Shown piece after piece: positions 1 to 7,228 of a stretch of 10,624 nt of DNA. Position 1 is the stretch's first letter. Each line of letters starts with the position of its first letter. The notes below the pieces were generated by a model. That model was not told the DNA's origin. It worked only from the letters and a program-made list of their open reading frames with translations, and did no database searches. A program made the position numbers and the translations under genes. The stretch comes from an uncultured Desulfuromonadales bacterium (GTDB lineage: Bacteria > Desulfobacterota > Desulfuromonadia > Desulfuromonadales > Geopsychrobacteraceae): contig CAMYNC010000125.1 of the NCBI GenBank assembly GCA_947259685.1, positions 1 to 10,624 on the forward strand, written 5' to 3'.

Positions 1-653
1 CGAAGGCGTCGATCAGCCAGATCGGCAGCGGGCGCCTCCATGACAGCATCAACAGCCTGATCGTCAAGCTGGCCTCTTTCAGCGGCCTGACCCATGAAAA
101 CATGTCGCGCGAAACCGCCTGGCTGCTGCTGAATATCGGCCGTCGCCTGGAACGCGCCCTGAACCTGATCGAACTGCTGAAGGCGACCCTGGTGCCCTGC
201 TACGATACCGCCATGGAAGCGCAGATGATGGAGACGGTCCTGACCACCAGCAACAGCCTGGTGGTTTTCCGCCGTCGCTACCGCTCCTTCATGCAGCTCT
301 CCACCGTCCTGGAGCTTTTGTTGAAAGATGAGAACTACCCCCGGGCGCTGGCCTATCAACTGCATCAATTGCAGAGCCATATTGCCAGCCTGCCCCTTGA
401 GCAGCCGGGTCCCTGGCGCGGGGAGGATGAGCAATTGATCGCCGATGCCTTGCGGGAAATTCGCAACCTCGACCACCGACTGCTGACACAGCTCTCTGGT
501 TCCAACAGTACCTACCCGCTACTGGAAAAATTCCTGATTTCTCAGAAAGAACGCCTGGAAAAGCTCTCCGCTGCCCTGTTGCACCTCTATTTCAGCCCGG
601 TCCAGGTCATGCAGCAGATGGGCTCAACATCACGCCAGGACAAAGCCTCATGA
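1..653 (+). CDS. Alpha-E domain protein, C-terminal part; probably the tail of a circularly permuted ATP-grasp/alpha-E fusion (5' truncated)
   Basis: The reading frame is open from base 3 to the TGA at 651-653, giving 216 visible residues; the start lies outside the window. The visible part is helical and charged, with an alpha-E (COG2307/DUF403) signature: an LASFSGLTHENM stretch followed by WLLLNIGRRLERAL. In my recollection of the family, the FSGL..ENM form preceding a G.RLERA helix is typical of the roughly 850-residue proteins that fuse a circularly permuted ATP-grasp domain to an alpha-E domain. The fusion is therefore an inference, because the ATP-grasp half is not visible. Family knowledge: alpha-E proteins are all-helical, of unknown activity, and sit with ATP-grasp amide ligases and transglutaminase-like peptidases in predicted peptide-synthesis operons. 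The stop overlaps the next start (ATGA), so the two genes are probably translationally coupled. The in-frame ATG at 102 is internal to the domain and is not the real start. Confidence 0.8.
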   Translation, partial: KASISQIGSGRLHDSINSLIVKLASFSGLTHENMSRETAWLLLNIGRRLERALNLIELLKATLVPCYDTAMEAQMMETVLTTSNSLVVFRRRYRSFMQLSTVLELLLKDENYPRALAYQLHQLQSHIASLPLEQPGPWRGEDEQLIADALREIRNLDHRLLTQLSGSNSTYPLLEKFLISQKERLEKLSAALLHLYFSPVQVMQQMGSTSRQDKAS

Positions 654-1543
654 AGTATCGCGTCACCCATACCACCCAGTATATTTATAGCGCTCCGGTC
701 GGACTCTGCCGCAACCAGGCGTGCCTGCTGCCCCGTGAAACCGTGCGCCAGCAATGCCTGTCGAGTCGGCTGCAGATCGAACCCGGCCCCTCAGACCTGC
801 GTGAGCGGAGCGATTTTTTCGGTAACCGGCTGACCCATTTCGCCATTCAGGAGGCGCACAAGGAATTGCGGGTAACCGCCACCAGCGAGGTGGCCGTCGC
901 CGCCGCCAACCAGAACCAGCTGACGCTAGGCAATCAGCGCTCATGGGAGCAGCTTGCTCAGCTGCTGAAAACCGAGCGCTCCCCGGCCAACCTTGCCGCC
1001 CTGCCGTTTCTGTACGACTCACCGATCATCAGCGTCTCGCAACAATTGGCGGCGTACGCCCGGCCATCCTTCCCGCAGGGGCGCCCTCTGGTCGATGCCG
1101 TCAAGGATCTGATGCAGCGCATCTATCAGGATTTCAAATACGACCCGGACGTGACCGACATCTCAACCCCACTGGCCGAGGTGCTGAAAAACCGTCACGG
1201 GGTCTGTCAGGATTTCGCCCATCTGGGGATCGGCTGCCTGCGCTCACTCGGCCTGCCCGCCCGCTATGTCAGCGGCTATATCGAAACCCTGCCGCCGCCT
1301 GGCCAGGAACGGCTGGTCGGCGCCGACGCCTCGCATGCCTGGTTCTCGGTCTACGCGGCAGAGGCCGGGTGGATCGATTTCGACCCGACCAACAACCAGA
1401 TCCCAGCCCAGCAACATATCACTGTCTCCTGGGGGCGGGATTTCTCCGACGTCTCGCCGCTACGCGGTATCGCCCTGGGTGGCGGCAAGCATAAGGTGGC
1501 GGTTTCGGTCGATGTGGCACGACAACCTGATAAACTGATTTAA
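650..1543 (+). CDS. Transglutaminase-like cysteine peptidase family protein (COG1305)
   Basis: This 297-residue protein has the layout of bacterial transglutaminase-like proteins. A beta-rich N-terminal domain (about residues 1-80, opening [14 protein letters not shown]) is followed by the papain-fold core. The catalytic triad is readable: Cys186 in HGVCQDFAH, His229 in DASHAWF and Asp245 in WIDFDPTNN. No signal peptide is apparent, so it is probably cytoplasmic. Family knowledge: these proteins are cysteine peptidases or acyl-transferases and recur beside circularly permuted ATP-grasp and alpha-E genes, where they are predicted to cleave or transfer the peptide-like product. Its start overlaps the previous stop by 4 bases (ATGA). 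Length is normal for the family and all catalytic residues are present, so it should be active; the substrate is unknown. Confidence 0.9.
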   Translation: MKYRVTHTTQYIYSAPVGLCRNQACLLPRETVRQQCLSSRLQIEPGPSDLRERSDFFGNRLTHFAIQEAHKELRVTATSEVAVAAANQNQLTLGNQRSWEQLAQLLKTERSPANLAALPFLYDSPIISVSQQLAAYARPSFPQGRPLVDAVKDLMQRIYQDFKYDPDVTDISTPLAEVLKNRHGVCQDFAHLGIGCLRSLGLPARYVSGYIETLPPPGQERLVGADASHAWFSVYAAEAGWIDFDPTNNQIPAQQHITVSWGRDFSDVSPLRGIALGGGKHKVAVSVDVARQPDKLI

Positions 1544-1626
1544 CCTCTGTATCAACTGCTGGCAGACAGTGGCTGACCCTGCACGCCGATGGGATACTGA
1601 GGACATATTCCAAGAAGGAGCGCCTG
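1544..1626 (+). other. 83-base gap inside the operon with a Shine-Dalgarno
   Basis: This is the only real gap in the otherwise overlapping operon. It ends with AAGGAG at 1615-1620, six bases before the ATG at 1627, which is a strong ribosome-binding site. I see no clear terminator hairpin and no convincing -35/-10 pair, so read-through from upstream is the simplest reading. Confidence 0.5.
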
Positions 1627-3117
1627 ATGAGATTTGATGGTTATGACACCGAGGGATTCTACGATGAGATCTTCGATTCGCACGGCAAGCCGCGCCCCGG
1701 CGCCGACCTGTTGATCCAGCGAATCAACGCCCTGCCCGAGAGCGAACTGCAGCGCCGGCAGAAAGCTGCGGAGAGCGCCCTGCTGAACCTGGGGATCACC
1801 TTCAACGTCTACAGTAACGAAGCGCAGACGGAAAAGATCTTCCCCTTCGACATTGTGCCACGCATCCTGCAGGCTCAAGAGTGGCAGCAGATCGAACGCG
1901 GGCTGAAGCAGCGGATCACCGCCCTGAACAGCTTTATTCACGATATCTACAACGAGCAGAAGATCATCAAGGACGGCATCATCCCAGCCGACCTGGTGTT
2001 CTCCGCCGACGGCTTCCGTAAGCCCTGCATCGGCCTTGAGCCCCCCTGCGGCATCTGGTGCCACATCACCGGCACCGACCTGGTGCGCGACGGCTCTGGA
2101 GAATACTACGTGCTGGAGGACAACCTGCGCTGCCCGTCCGGGGTCTCCTACGTGCTGGAGAACCGCCTGTTGATGAAACGCACCTTCCCGATGGTCTTTG
2201 ACGCCTGCCGGATCCAGCCGGTCACCGACTACCCCAGCCGATTGCTGGAGATGCTGCATGATGTCGCCCCCCCAGGCGTGCGCAACCCGGTCGCCGTGGT
2301 CTGGACCCCAGGGATCTATAACTCCGCCTACTTCGAGCACAGCTTCCTCGCCCAGCAGATGGGCGTGCCGCTGGTCGAAGGGAGTGACCTGCTGGTGCAC
2401 CGCGGCGAAGTGATGATGCGCACCACCAAAGGGCTGGAGCGGGTCGATGTCATCTACCGGCGGATCGATGACGACTTCATGGACCCCAAGGCGTTCCGCG
2501 CCGATTCGATGCTCGGCGTTCCGGGACTGATGAAGGCCTACAGCAAAGGCAAGGTCGCCCTGGCCAACGCACCGGGAACCGGCGTCGCTGACGACAAGGC
2601 GGTCTACGCCTATGTGCCGGAGATCATCAAATACTATCTGAGCGAAGACCCGATCATCAACAACGTACCGACCTATGCCTGCTGGCGCGATGACGACCGC
2701 AAGTACGTACTGGAAAATCTCGACAAGCTGGTGGTCAAGGCGGTCAACGAATCGGGCGGCTACGGCATGCTGATCGGGCCACACGCGACCCAGGCCGAGC
2801 GGGATGAATTTGCCCAGCGGATAAAGGCCAAGCCACGCACCTACATCGCCCAGCCGACCCTGGCCCTGTCACGGGTGCCGGTGCTGGTCGATGACCACTT
2901 CGAAGGACGGCATGTCGACCTACGCCCCTATATCCTGTTCGGCGCCAAGAGCACCTATGTGCTGCCCGGCGGCCTGACTCGGGTGGCGCTGAAGAAAGGC
3001 TCCCTGGTGGTCAACTCCTCTCAGGGGGGCGGCAGCAAAGACACCTGGGTCCTCAACGACGATGACAACAACGGAACCGAGACGCAGAGTCAGAGTCAGG
3101 AGGGATCAGCATGCTAA
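1627..3117 (+). CDS. Circularly permuted type 2 ATP-grasp protein (COG2308), predicted amide-bond ligase
   Basis: This 496-residue protein is close to the usual length of stand-alone COG2308 (DUF404/DUF407) proteins. Recognisable blocks in order are [21 protein letters not shown] split over residues 161-180, [17 protein letters not shown] at about 369-385 (glycine-rich ATP-grasp loop), [10 protein letters not shown] at 431-440, GGLTRVA at 448-454 and [13 protein letters not shown] at 464-476. Family knowledge: ATP-grasp enzymes activate a carboxylate as an acyl-phosphate and join it to an amine; this clade is predicted to make an amide-linked peptide-like compound, and its product is not established. 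The start has a good AAGGAG. After residue 477 the tail is low-complexity (Asp/Asn then Gln/Ser), lies beyond the conserved fold, and overlaps the next gene by 7 bases. A long open frame on the opposite strand is a codon-bias shadow. Confidence 0.9.
   Translation: MRFDGYDTEGFYDEIFDSHGKPRPGADLLIQRINALPESELQRRQKAAESALLNLGITFNVYSNEAQTEKIFPFDIVPRILQAQEWQQIERGLKQRITALNSFIHDIYNEQKIIKDGIIPADLVFSADGFRKPCIGLEPPCGIWCHITGTDLVRDGSGEYYVLEDNLRCPSGVSYVLENRLLMKRTFPMVFDACRIQPVTDYPSRLLEMLHDVAPPGVRNPVAVVWTPGIYNSAYFEHSFLAQQMGVPLVEGSDLLVHRGEVMMRTTKGLERVDVIYRRIDDDFMDPKAFRADSMLGVPGLMKAYSKGKVALANAPGTGVADDKAVYAYVPEIIKYYLSEDPIINNVPTYACWRDDDRKYVLENLDKLVVKAVNESGGYGMLIGPHATQAERDEFAQRIKAKPRTYIAQPTLALSRVPVLVDDHFEGRHVDLRPYILFGAKSTYVLPGGLTRVALKKGSLVVNSSQGGGSKDTWVLNDDDNNGTETQSQSQEGSAC
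3098..3104 (+). promoter_or_regulatory. Shine-Dalgarno inside the end of the ATP-grasp gene
   Basis: AGGAGGG lies six bases before the ATG at 3111 and within the last codons of the preceding gene. It supports the 3111 start of the alpha-E gene and translational coupling of the pair. Confidence 0.7.
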
Positions 3118-4088
3118 GCCGTGTCGCCAATTCAATCTACTGGCTGAATCGTTACATTGAGCGGGCGGAGAACGTCGCCCGTTTTATCGACGCCAACTAC
3201 CACATGACCCTCGACAGCCCTGACGGTGCCGGCGACCAGTGGCAACCGCTGATCAACACCACCGGCGACCACGAACTCTTTGCCAAGCTCTATGGCACTG
3301 CCAGCCGGGAAAATGCCATCGAATTTCTGGTCTTCGATCGCAACAACCCCAATTCGATCTATTCCTGCGTTCGCGCCGCCCGGGAGAACGCCCGCTCGGT
3401 GCGAGAATATATCAGCTCGGAGATGTGGGAGCAGCTCAACACCTTCTACCTGATGATCAACAATGCGGCCAAAGAGGTGTCGATGGACCTGCCGCACCAG
3501 TTTTTCGTCGACATCATGACCGCCAGCCATGCCTTTATCGGCATCACCGACTCGACCATGAACCACGGCGAAGGCTGGCACTTCGGCCGCATGGGGCGCA
3601 TGCTGGAGCGGGCCGACAAAACCACCCGGATTCTTGACGTCAAGTACTTTATCCTGCTGCCATCGGTCGACTACATCGGTAGCTCTTACGACAACATCCT
3701 TTGGGGCGCCCTGCTCAGATCAGCCAGTGCCTTCGAGATGTACCGCAAGCGGCACGGCCGGATCGATCCGAAAAAAATCGTTGAATTTCTCATGCTCGAC
3801 CCCCACTTTCCCAGGGCCGTACACTTCTGTATCGTAACCGCGATGATTTCGATGAATAATATTACTGGCAGCCCGCGAGGCACCTTTGCCAACAAAGCTG
3901 AACAGAGTTTGGGGCGACTTCTCGCGGAGTTTAACTTTGCCTCGTTGGAAGATATTTTTGAGCACGGTTTACACGAATATCTCGATAGCACCCAGACGCG
4001 AATCAATGCCGTTGGTGCGGAAGTTCGGAAGATCTTTTTCAGTCCTCAGCTTACCGATGAGGTGACCGAAAATAGAACTTTAGAGTGA
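3111..4088 (+). CDS. Stand-alone alpha-E domain protein (COG2307/DUF403)
   Basis: The 325-residue protein opens with the hallmark of the alpha-E family, [20 protein letters not shown] followed by NVARFID, and contains the typical [21 protein letters not shown] helix and a second [15 protein letters not shown] repeat of the R.ERA motif. It is predicted to be all-helical with no membrane segment. Family knowledge: function is unknown, but the gene almost always follows a circularly permuted ATP-grasp ligase and the two are thought to act together. Here it overlaps the ATP-grasp stop by 7 bases and its own stop overlaps the next start (GTGA). Together with the alpha-E segment at the left edge, this operon encodes two different alpha-E modules, plausibly each paired with its own ligase. 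Confidence 0.92.
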   Translation: MLSRVANSIYWLNRYIERAENVARFIDANYHMTLDSPDGAGDQWQPLINTTGDHELFAKLYGTASRENAIEFLVFDRNNPNSIYSCVRAARENARSVREYISSEMWEQLNTFYLMINNAAKEVSMDLPHQFFVDIMTASHAFIGITDSTMNHGEGWHFGRMGRMLERADKTTRILDVKYFILLPSVDYIGSSYDNILWGALLRSASAFEMYRKRHGRIDPKKIVEFLMLDPHFPRAVHFCIVTAMISMNNITGSPRGTFANKAEQSLGRLLAEFNFASLEDIFEHGLHEYLDSTQTRINAVGAEVRKIFFSPQLTDEVTENRTLE

Positions 4089-4675
4089 CCCTTCAATTTG
4101 ACAGACCGAAACCTAATATGACACAAGACGAGCCCCATGCAGCCTCCGCTGCAACAAAAAGTAATTTGATTCTGATCGGCATGCCGGGTGCGGGAAAAAG
4201 CACCGTCGGGGTGATTCTGGCCAAACGACTGGGAATGCATTTCCTCGATACCGATCTGATCATCCAGGCTCAGGAAAAATGTCGCCTGCAACAGCTTATC
4301 GACACCAGGGGGCTGAAGGATTTTCGGCGGATTGAAGAACAGATGCTGCTTGGGCTGTTCACCGAACATTGCGTGATCGCAACTGGCGGTTCGGTCATTT
4401 ACAGCCGTCAGGGAATGGAAGCCCTCTGCCGCAGCGGGCACAGTGTCTACCTGCAGGTTTCACACGCCAAGCTTAAACGGCGGATTGCCGACATGGGGCA
4501 ACGCGGACTGGTTATGGAGCAGGGGCAGAATTTTCAGCAACTGTTTGCCGAACGCACTCCGCTCTACCAACAGTTTGCCGAGCTGACGATTGCTTGCGGC
4601 AACCTGTCCGCAGAACAGGTTGCCGCAACTATCGAAACCGAAGTGCACCGGCGTTGGCCGGAGCTGTTAGCCTGA
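4085..4675 (+). CDS. Shikimate kinase family P-loop kinase
   Basis: The 196-residue protein (from the GTG) matches the shikimate kinase fold. It shows a Walker A loop GMPGAGKST (residues 32-40), DTD at 55-57 (shikimate-binding Asp position), FRRIEE at 80-85 (the FR..E arginine), ATGGS at 99-103, a lid-region Arg140 and ERTPLY with Arg157. Family knowledge: AroK/AroL phosphorylate shikimate at the 3-hydroxyl in the chorismate pathway. Two things are odd. The usual GGG is GGS, and the lid reads RGLV rather than RPLL. The GTG start overlaps the alpha-E stop by 4 bases; an in-frame ATG at 4118 would give 185 residues, and neither start has a clear Shine-Dalgarno. Placement in the peptide-ligase operon leaves open a substrate other than shikimate. 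The 3' end overlaps the convergent CBS gene by 9 bases. Confidence 0.82.
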   Translation: MTLQFDRPKPNMTQDEPHAASAATKSNLILIGMPGAGKSTVGVILAKRLGMHFLDTDLIIQAQEKCRLQQLIDTRGLKDFRRIEEQMLLGLFTEHCVIATGGSVIYSRQGMEALCRSGHSVYLQVSHAKLKRRIADMGQRGLVMEQGQNFQQLFAERTPLYQQFAELTIACGNLSAEQVAATIETEVHRRWPELLA

Positions 4676-5101
4676 TTGAATATAGTTGGTCAATTGATTG
4701 ATGAGAAACTCTTTTTCCGAGATGGATGATTTCACCAGATCGCCGATTGAGACCAGTCCCACCAGTTGTTCCTTGTCCAACACCGGTAGATGTCGACAGC
4801 GCTTTTCGGTCACCAATGCCATGCACTCCTCGACCTGCTGATTCGGCGCCACGAAACAGACCTTGTCGGTCATGATCTCGCGAACCTGGGTTTTGAGCGA
4901 AGAGGCACCCTTTAAAATCACCTTGCGGGCATAGTCACGCTCGGACAGGATTCCAACCAGTTCGTTCTGGTCACCGAGCACCACCAGGGCACCAACATCA
5001 GCTTCCGCCATTTTGACCAAGGCATCATAAACGGTCTGCTCGTGGCTGATGGTCAAAACATCATTTCCTTTTACCAATAAAATCTCTCTGACAGTTTTCA
5101 T
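4667..5101 (-). CDS. Tandem CBS-domain protein
   Basis: The 144-residue protein consists almost entirely of two CBS motifs, a Bateman module. The first is about residues 10-60, ending GILSERDYARK; the second is about residues 70-128, with the HLPVLD and GLVSIGDLVK signatures. Family knowledge: stand-alone CBS pairs bind adenine nucleotides or related ligands and act as sensors or regulators of partner proteins; the target cannot be read here. The ATG at 5101 is chosen because GGAGAGGAG lies immediately upstream with a 5-base gap. A TTG at 5122 would add seven residues but would put that ribosome-binding sequence inside the gene. It is convergent with the kinase gene and divergent from the TPR gene, and a Fur-box-like sequence lies upstream. 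Confidence 0.9.
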   Translation of the reverse strand: MKTVREILLVKGNDVLTISHEQTVYDALVKMAEADVGALVVLGDQNELVGILSERDYARKVILKGASSLKTQVREIMTDKVCFVAPNQQVEECMALVTEKRCRHLPVLDKEQLVGLVSIGDLVKSSISEKEFLINQLTNYIQSG

Positions 5102-5106
5102 CGCAT

Positions 5107-5115
5107 CTCCTCTCC
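5107..5115 (-). promoter_or_regulatory. Shine-Dalgarno deciding the CBS gene start
   Basis: Read on the minus strand, GGAGAGGAG ends five bases before the ATG at 5101. This favours that ATG over the upstream TTG at 5122. Confidence 0.75.
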
Positions 5116-5152
5116 TATTCAATTCACCTGGTTTTTTCCAGCCTGTTCTAAA

Positions 5153-5180
5153 AGAGTATCGGCCACGAGCCTAATGTCAA
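5153..5180 (-). promoter_or_regulatory. Candidate sigma70-type promoter for the CBS gene
   Basis: On the minus strand a perfect TTGACA (bases 5180-5175) is followed after 16 bases by TACTCT (5158-5153), a weak -10; an overlapping GATACT gives a 14-base spacer. The -35 is convincing and the -10 is not. The candidate Fur box sits five bases upstream of the -35. Confidence 0.4.
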
Positions 5181-5185
5181 AGGGT

Positions 5186-5200
5186 TGATAACTATTCTCA
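5186..5200. promoter_or_regulatory. Candidate Fur box (7-1-7 palindrome)
   Basis: TGATAACTATTCTCA matches the 7-1-7 Fur consensus TGATAATNATTATCA at 12 of 14 defined positions. It lies in the divergent region between the CBS gene (start 5101) and the TPR gene (start 5311), next to the TTGACA element on the minus strand. Iron control of one or both genes is an inference from this single site. Confidence 0.45.
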
Positions 5201-5257
5201 TGAGTGTGGAGAGCGAAAAACTGCACAAAATAAATGATTTGATGAATAAAAATCCGC

Positions 5258-5263
5258 TATACT
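5258..5263 (+). promoter_or_regulatory. Candidate -10 element of the TPR gene
   Basis: TATACT matches the -10 consensus at five of six bases and lies about 48 bases before the TPR start in an AT-rich stretch. No convincing -35 is found at 16-18 bases; the nearest TTGATG leaves only a 13-base spacer. Confidence 0.3.
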
Positions 5264-5310
5264 CGGGAGCCCAGAGAATTTTCCAGAGATAAAGAGGTGC
5301 TAAACTTTAT

Positions 5311-5754
5311 ATGAGTGAAGAACAGATCGATGAACTGGTACAAAAGGGGATTGAAGCAGCCGAAAAGGGCTATATTCACTCAGCCCAGGTTTTCCTTGGC
5401 CAGGCAGCAGAGCAACGCAACACCCCGGAACTGCACACCTACCTCGCTTACTGTCTGGCCCGAGGTCAAGGGCGGGTGTCCGGCGCGGCCAAAATCTGCC
5501 GGGAATCAATCAAGCGCGAGCCGAATAACTCCCTGCACTACCTGATTCTCGGGCGGATCTGCCTGATGTCAGGTGACAAAGGCAACGCAATCGACGCCTT
5601 TCGCCAGGGGCTGAAAGCCAATCCGAACCCGAAAATCATTGCTGAGTTGAAAAAACTCGGCCTGCGGAAACCGGCAGTGATCAAAAGTTTAAAACGCAAC
5701 CACCCGATCAACCGGATGCTCGGCAAACTGTTCAGTCTCTTCGGCCTGCGTTGA
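5311..5754 (+). CDS. Small TPR-repeat protein
   Basis: The 147-residue protein is made of helix pairs with tetratricopeptide spacing. These are a degenerate repeat at about residues 8-37 (EAAEKGYIHSAQVFLGQA), one at about 40-72 (HTYLAYCLARG.....AAKICRESIKREPNN) and one at about 74-107 (HYLILGRICLMSGDKGNAIDAFRQGLKANPN). A basic tail follows, rich in Lys/Arg and ending NRMLGKLFSLFGLR. TPR proteins are scaffolds for protein-protein contacts; the partner is unknown. There is no signal peptide or membrane helix, so it is probably cytoplasmic. I recall similar basic ...GLR tails on small TPR proteins of Geobacter-like bacteria, which is part of the taxonomic guess. The ribosome-binding site is weak (AGAGGTG about 11 bases upstream). 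Confidence 0.82.
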   Translation: MSEEQIDELVQKGIEAAEKGYIHSAQVFLGQAAEQRNTPELHTYLAYCLARGQGRVSGAAKICRESIKREPNNSLHYLILGRICLMSGDKGNAIDAFRQGLKANPNPKIIAELKKLGLRKPAVIKSLKRNHPINRMLGKLFSLFGLR

Positions 5755-5758
5755 CAAC

Positions 5759-6205
5759 TTAGCTGTTCTGAGTCAAAAACCGATCCAACTGGTTGGCGAA
5801 AGCCTGTTTGTCGCCGGCGGAAAAGGCTGCCGGCCCACCGGTTTCGACACCGCCCATGCGCAGTTCATCAAGAAAATTCCGCACCGACAGCCGTTGCCGA
5901 ATATTCTCGTGACTGAAAAACTCGCCGCGGGGATCCAGCACCTGAGCACCTTTTTCGATCGCCTCGGCGGCGAGAGGGATGTCGGCGGTAATAACCAGAT
6001 CACCAGCATCCAATAAGCGCACAATCTCCTGATCGGCCTGATCGGCACCGGCCTTGACCAATAAAAACCGGATAAAGGCCGATGACGGGATCGCCAGGCG
6101 CTTATTGGCGACCAGCGTCAGCACGATTTTTCGCCGGTCGGCGGTGCGATACAGCAGTTCTTTGATCGGCTTAGGGCAGGCATCTGCATCAACCCAAATC
6201 TGCAT
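5759..6205 (-). CDS. DUF188 / YaiI-YqxD family protein
   Basis: The 148-residue protein begins [11 protein letters not shown], the family hallmark, followed by [13 protein letters not shown] and [16 protein letters not shown], then [12 protein letters not shown] and RNFLDELR. Length is standard for DUF188. Family knowledge: widely conserved, with a PIN-like/NYN-type nuclease fold suggested for the family, but without an established function; the conserved Asp residues near the N-terminus (D6, D8) would fit metal binding. The start ATG directly follows the stop TAA of the LysR gene (TAAATG, no gap), with GGAG about nine bases upstream inside the LysR gene. This implies co-transcription and translational coupling. 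Confidence 0.92.
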   Translation of the reverse strand: MQIWVDADACPKPIKELLYRTADRRKIVLTLVANKRLAIPSSAFIRFLLVKAGADQADQEIVRLLDAGDLVITADIPLAAEAIEKGAQVLDPRGEFFSHENIRQRLSVRNFLDELRMGGVETGGPAAFSAGDKQAFANQLDRFLTQNS

Positions 6206-7084
6206 TTAATCTTCTCCAAGTTCAACTGTGGCAAAATCATTCCAGAGAGCGGCAGCAACCGGACCGACCGGCTCCCCCAGGCGACGCACGGCCCTGATTT
6301 CGATATCGACCGTACACAGATAATTACTGATCTGCAGCGGCAGCAGGCGCCCCGCAGCGAGTTCGTCAGCAATCAGATGACGGTGCAGCTTGCCCCAACC
6401 CATGCCGGCCAGAATCAGTTCCTTTTTAGTCGTATTGTCACTCTCCAACCAGTGCCGGCCATCTTCCAACACACCATAGGATTGGCGCGGCCGGCGGCTG
6501 CTGTCACGCACCACAATCTGCACCCGCGCTTTCATTTTTCCCAGCGTCAAGCGCCCGGGGGGACAATAGCCCGGCGCGGCAACGGTAAGCAAGCGGATCT
6601 GTCGTAGCGGCAGACTTTCTAAATGCTGCGTCTCTTCAAACCAGGGGCTGATGGCCAGATCGACCTCACCCTGCTGTAGCTTATCCAAAGCGCCCCAGAT
6701 ATTTTCCACCTGCAGATTGAATTCGGTCTGCGGATATTTGGCTTCACTCTCGCGCAGAAATTTCAGCACCAGCTGCATCGGGCAACTGGCCTCGATGGCA
6801 ACATGCAACTTGGGCTCATGACCGGTCGCCAGGTGACCTGCCAAGGTTTTGAAATTCTCCACCTGTTTTAAAATCGTCTGCGCTTTCTGGCAAAGCAATC
6901 GGCCTTCGTCAGTCAAGGTCGCACGGTACTGCTGGCGATCAAGCAAAGGCACATTCAACTCATCCTCAAGTTTGCGGATGGCGACACTGACGGTCGGCTG
7001 AGTCCGATTCAAAGCCTCAGCAGCTGCCAGCACACTGCCAAACTCGGCAATCTTCACCAACATTTTCATTTGCTCAAGAGTCAT
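6206..7084 (-). CDS. LysR-family transcriptional regulator
   Basis: The 292-residue protein (from ATG 7084) has the LysR layout. An N-terminal winged helix-turn-helix spans about residues 1-60, with SVLAAAEALNRTQPTVSVAI as the HTH followed by RKLEDELNVPLLDR. A linker helix follows at about 60-85, then a substrate-binding domain to the end. The effector is not predictable. The ATG at 7084 has GGAGA five bases upstream and puts the HTH at the usual position. ATGs at 7096 and 7102 extend the protein by four and six residues and lack a good site. It is divergent from the yceI-like gene, the classic LysR arrangement in which the regulator controls its divergent neighbour and itself. The downstream DUF188 gene abuts its stop. 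Confidence 0.93.
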   Translation of the reverse strand: MTLEQMKMLVKIAEFGSVLAAAEALNRTQPTVSVAIRKLEDELNVPLLDRQQYRATLTDEGRLLCQKAQTILKQVENFKTLAGHLATGHEPKLHVAIEASCPMQLVLKFLRESEAKYPQTEFNLQVENIWGALDKLQQGEVDLAISPWFEETQHLESLPLRQIRLLTVAAPGYCPPGRLTLGKMKARVQIVVRDSSRRPRQSYGVLEDGRHWLESDNTTKKELILAGMGWGKLHRHLIADELAAGRLLPLQISNYLCTVDIEIRAVRRLGEPVGPVAAALWNDFATVELGED

Positions 7085-7089
7085 CGCTA

Positions 7090-7094
7090 TCTCC
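7090..7094 (-). promoter_or_regulatory. Shine-Dalgarno deciding the LysR start
   Basis: GGAGA on the minus strand lies five bases before the ATG at 7084. It favours this start over the two in-frame ATGs further upstream. Confidence 0.65.
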
Positions 7095-7099
7095 ATAGG

Positions 7100-7138
7100 C
7101 ATAAACTATAAGGATTATGGCAAATAAATATTATTTAT
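7100..7138. promoter_or_regulatory. AT-rich dyads in the lysR/yceI divergent region (candidate operator)
   Basis: Two dyads are visible: CATAA-N10-TTATG at 7100-7119 and AAATAA-ATA-TTATTT at 7122-7136, the latter overlapping ATAAAT-ATT-ATTTAT at 7124-7138. LysR regulators usually bind T-N11-A dyads in such divergent regions, and the first dyad fits that spacing (T7102, A7114). In DNA this AT-rich, short palindromes occur by chance, so confidence is modest. Confidence 0.35.
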
Positions 7139-7149
7139 CTATAGGGCTA

Positions 7150-7177
7150 TTGAATAAAATACAAAATAGGTTAGATT
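7150..7177 (+). promoter_or_regulatory. Candidate promoter of the yceI-like gene
   Basis: TTGAAT at 7150-7155 and TAGATT at 7172-7177 are 16 bases apart and lie just downstream of the dyads. Each matches the consensus at four of six bases, so this is a weak but well-placed call. Confidence 0.3.
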
Positions 7178-7228
7178 TCTGATGACTAAGAATAGAGTTT
7201 AAAAAACACCCAAAAAGGGAGGCAGACC

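Noticed and set aside
943..1494. 183-codon plus-strand frame inside the transglutaminase gene
   Set aside because: It overlaps a gene with a complete catalytic triad in another frame, and its translation is Arg/Pro-rich without domains.
1552..2784. 410-codon open frame on the minus strand opposite the ATP-grasp gene
   Set aside because: Its translation is rich in His, Val, Asp and Gln with no recognisable domain and mirrors the codon bias of the well-supported plus-strand gene. It is a shadow frame, not an antisense gene.
5134..5148. CTGG-TTTTTT-CCAG hairpin upstream of the CBS gene as a terminator
   Set aside because: The stem is only four base pairs and the T-run is in the loop, not after the stem. 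It lies in the leader of the CBS gene, where a terminator is not expected.
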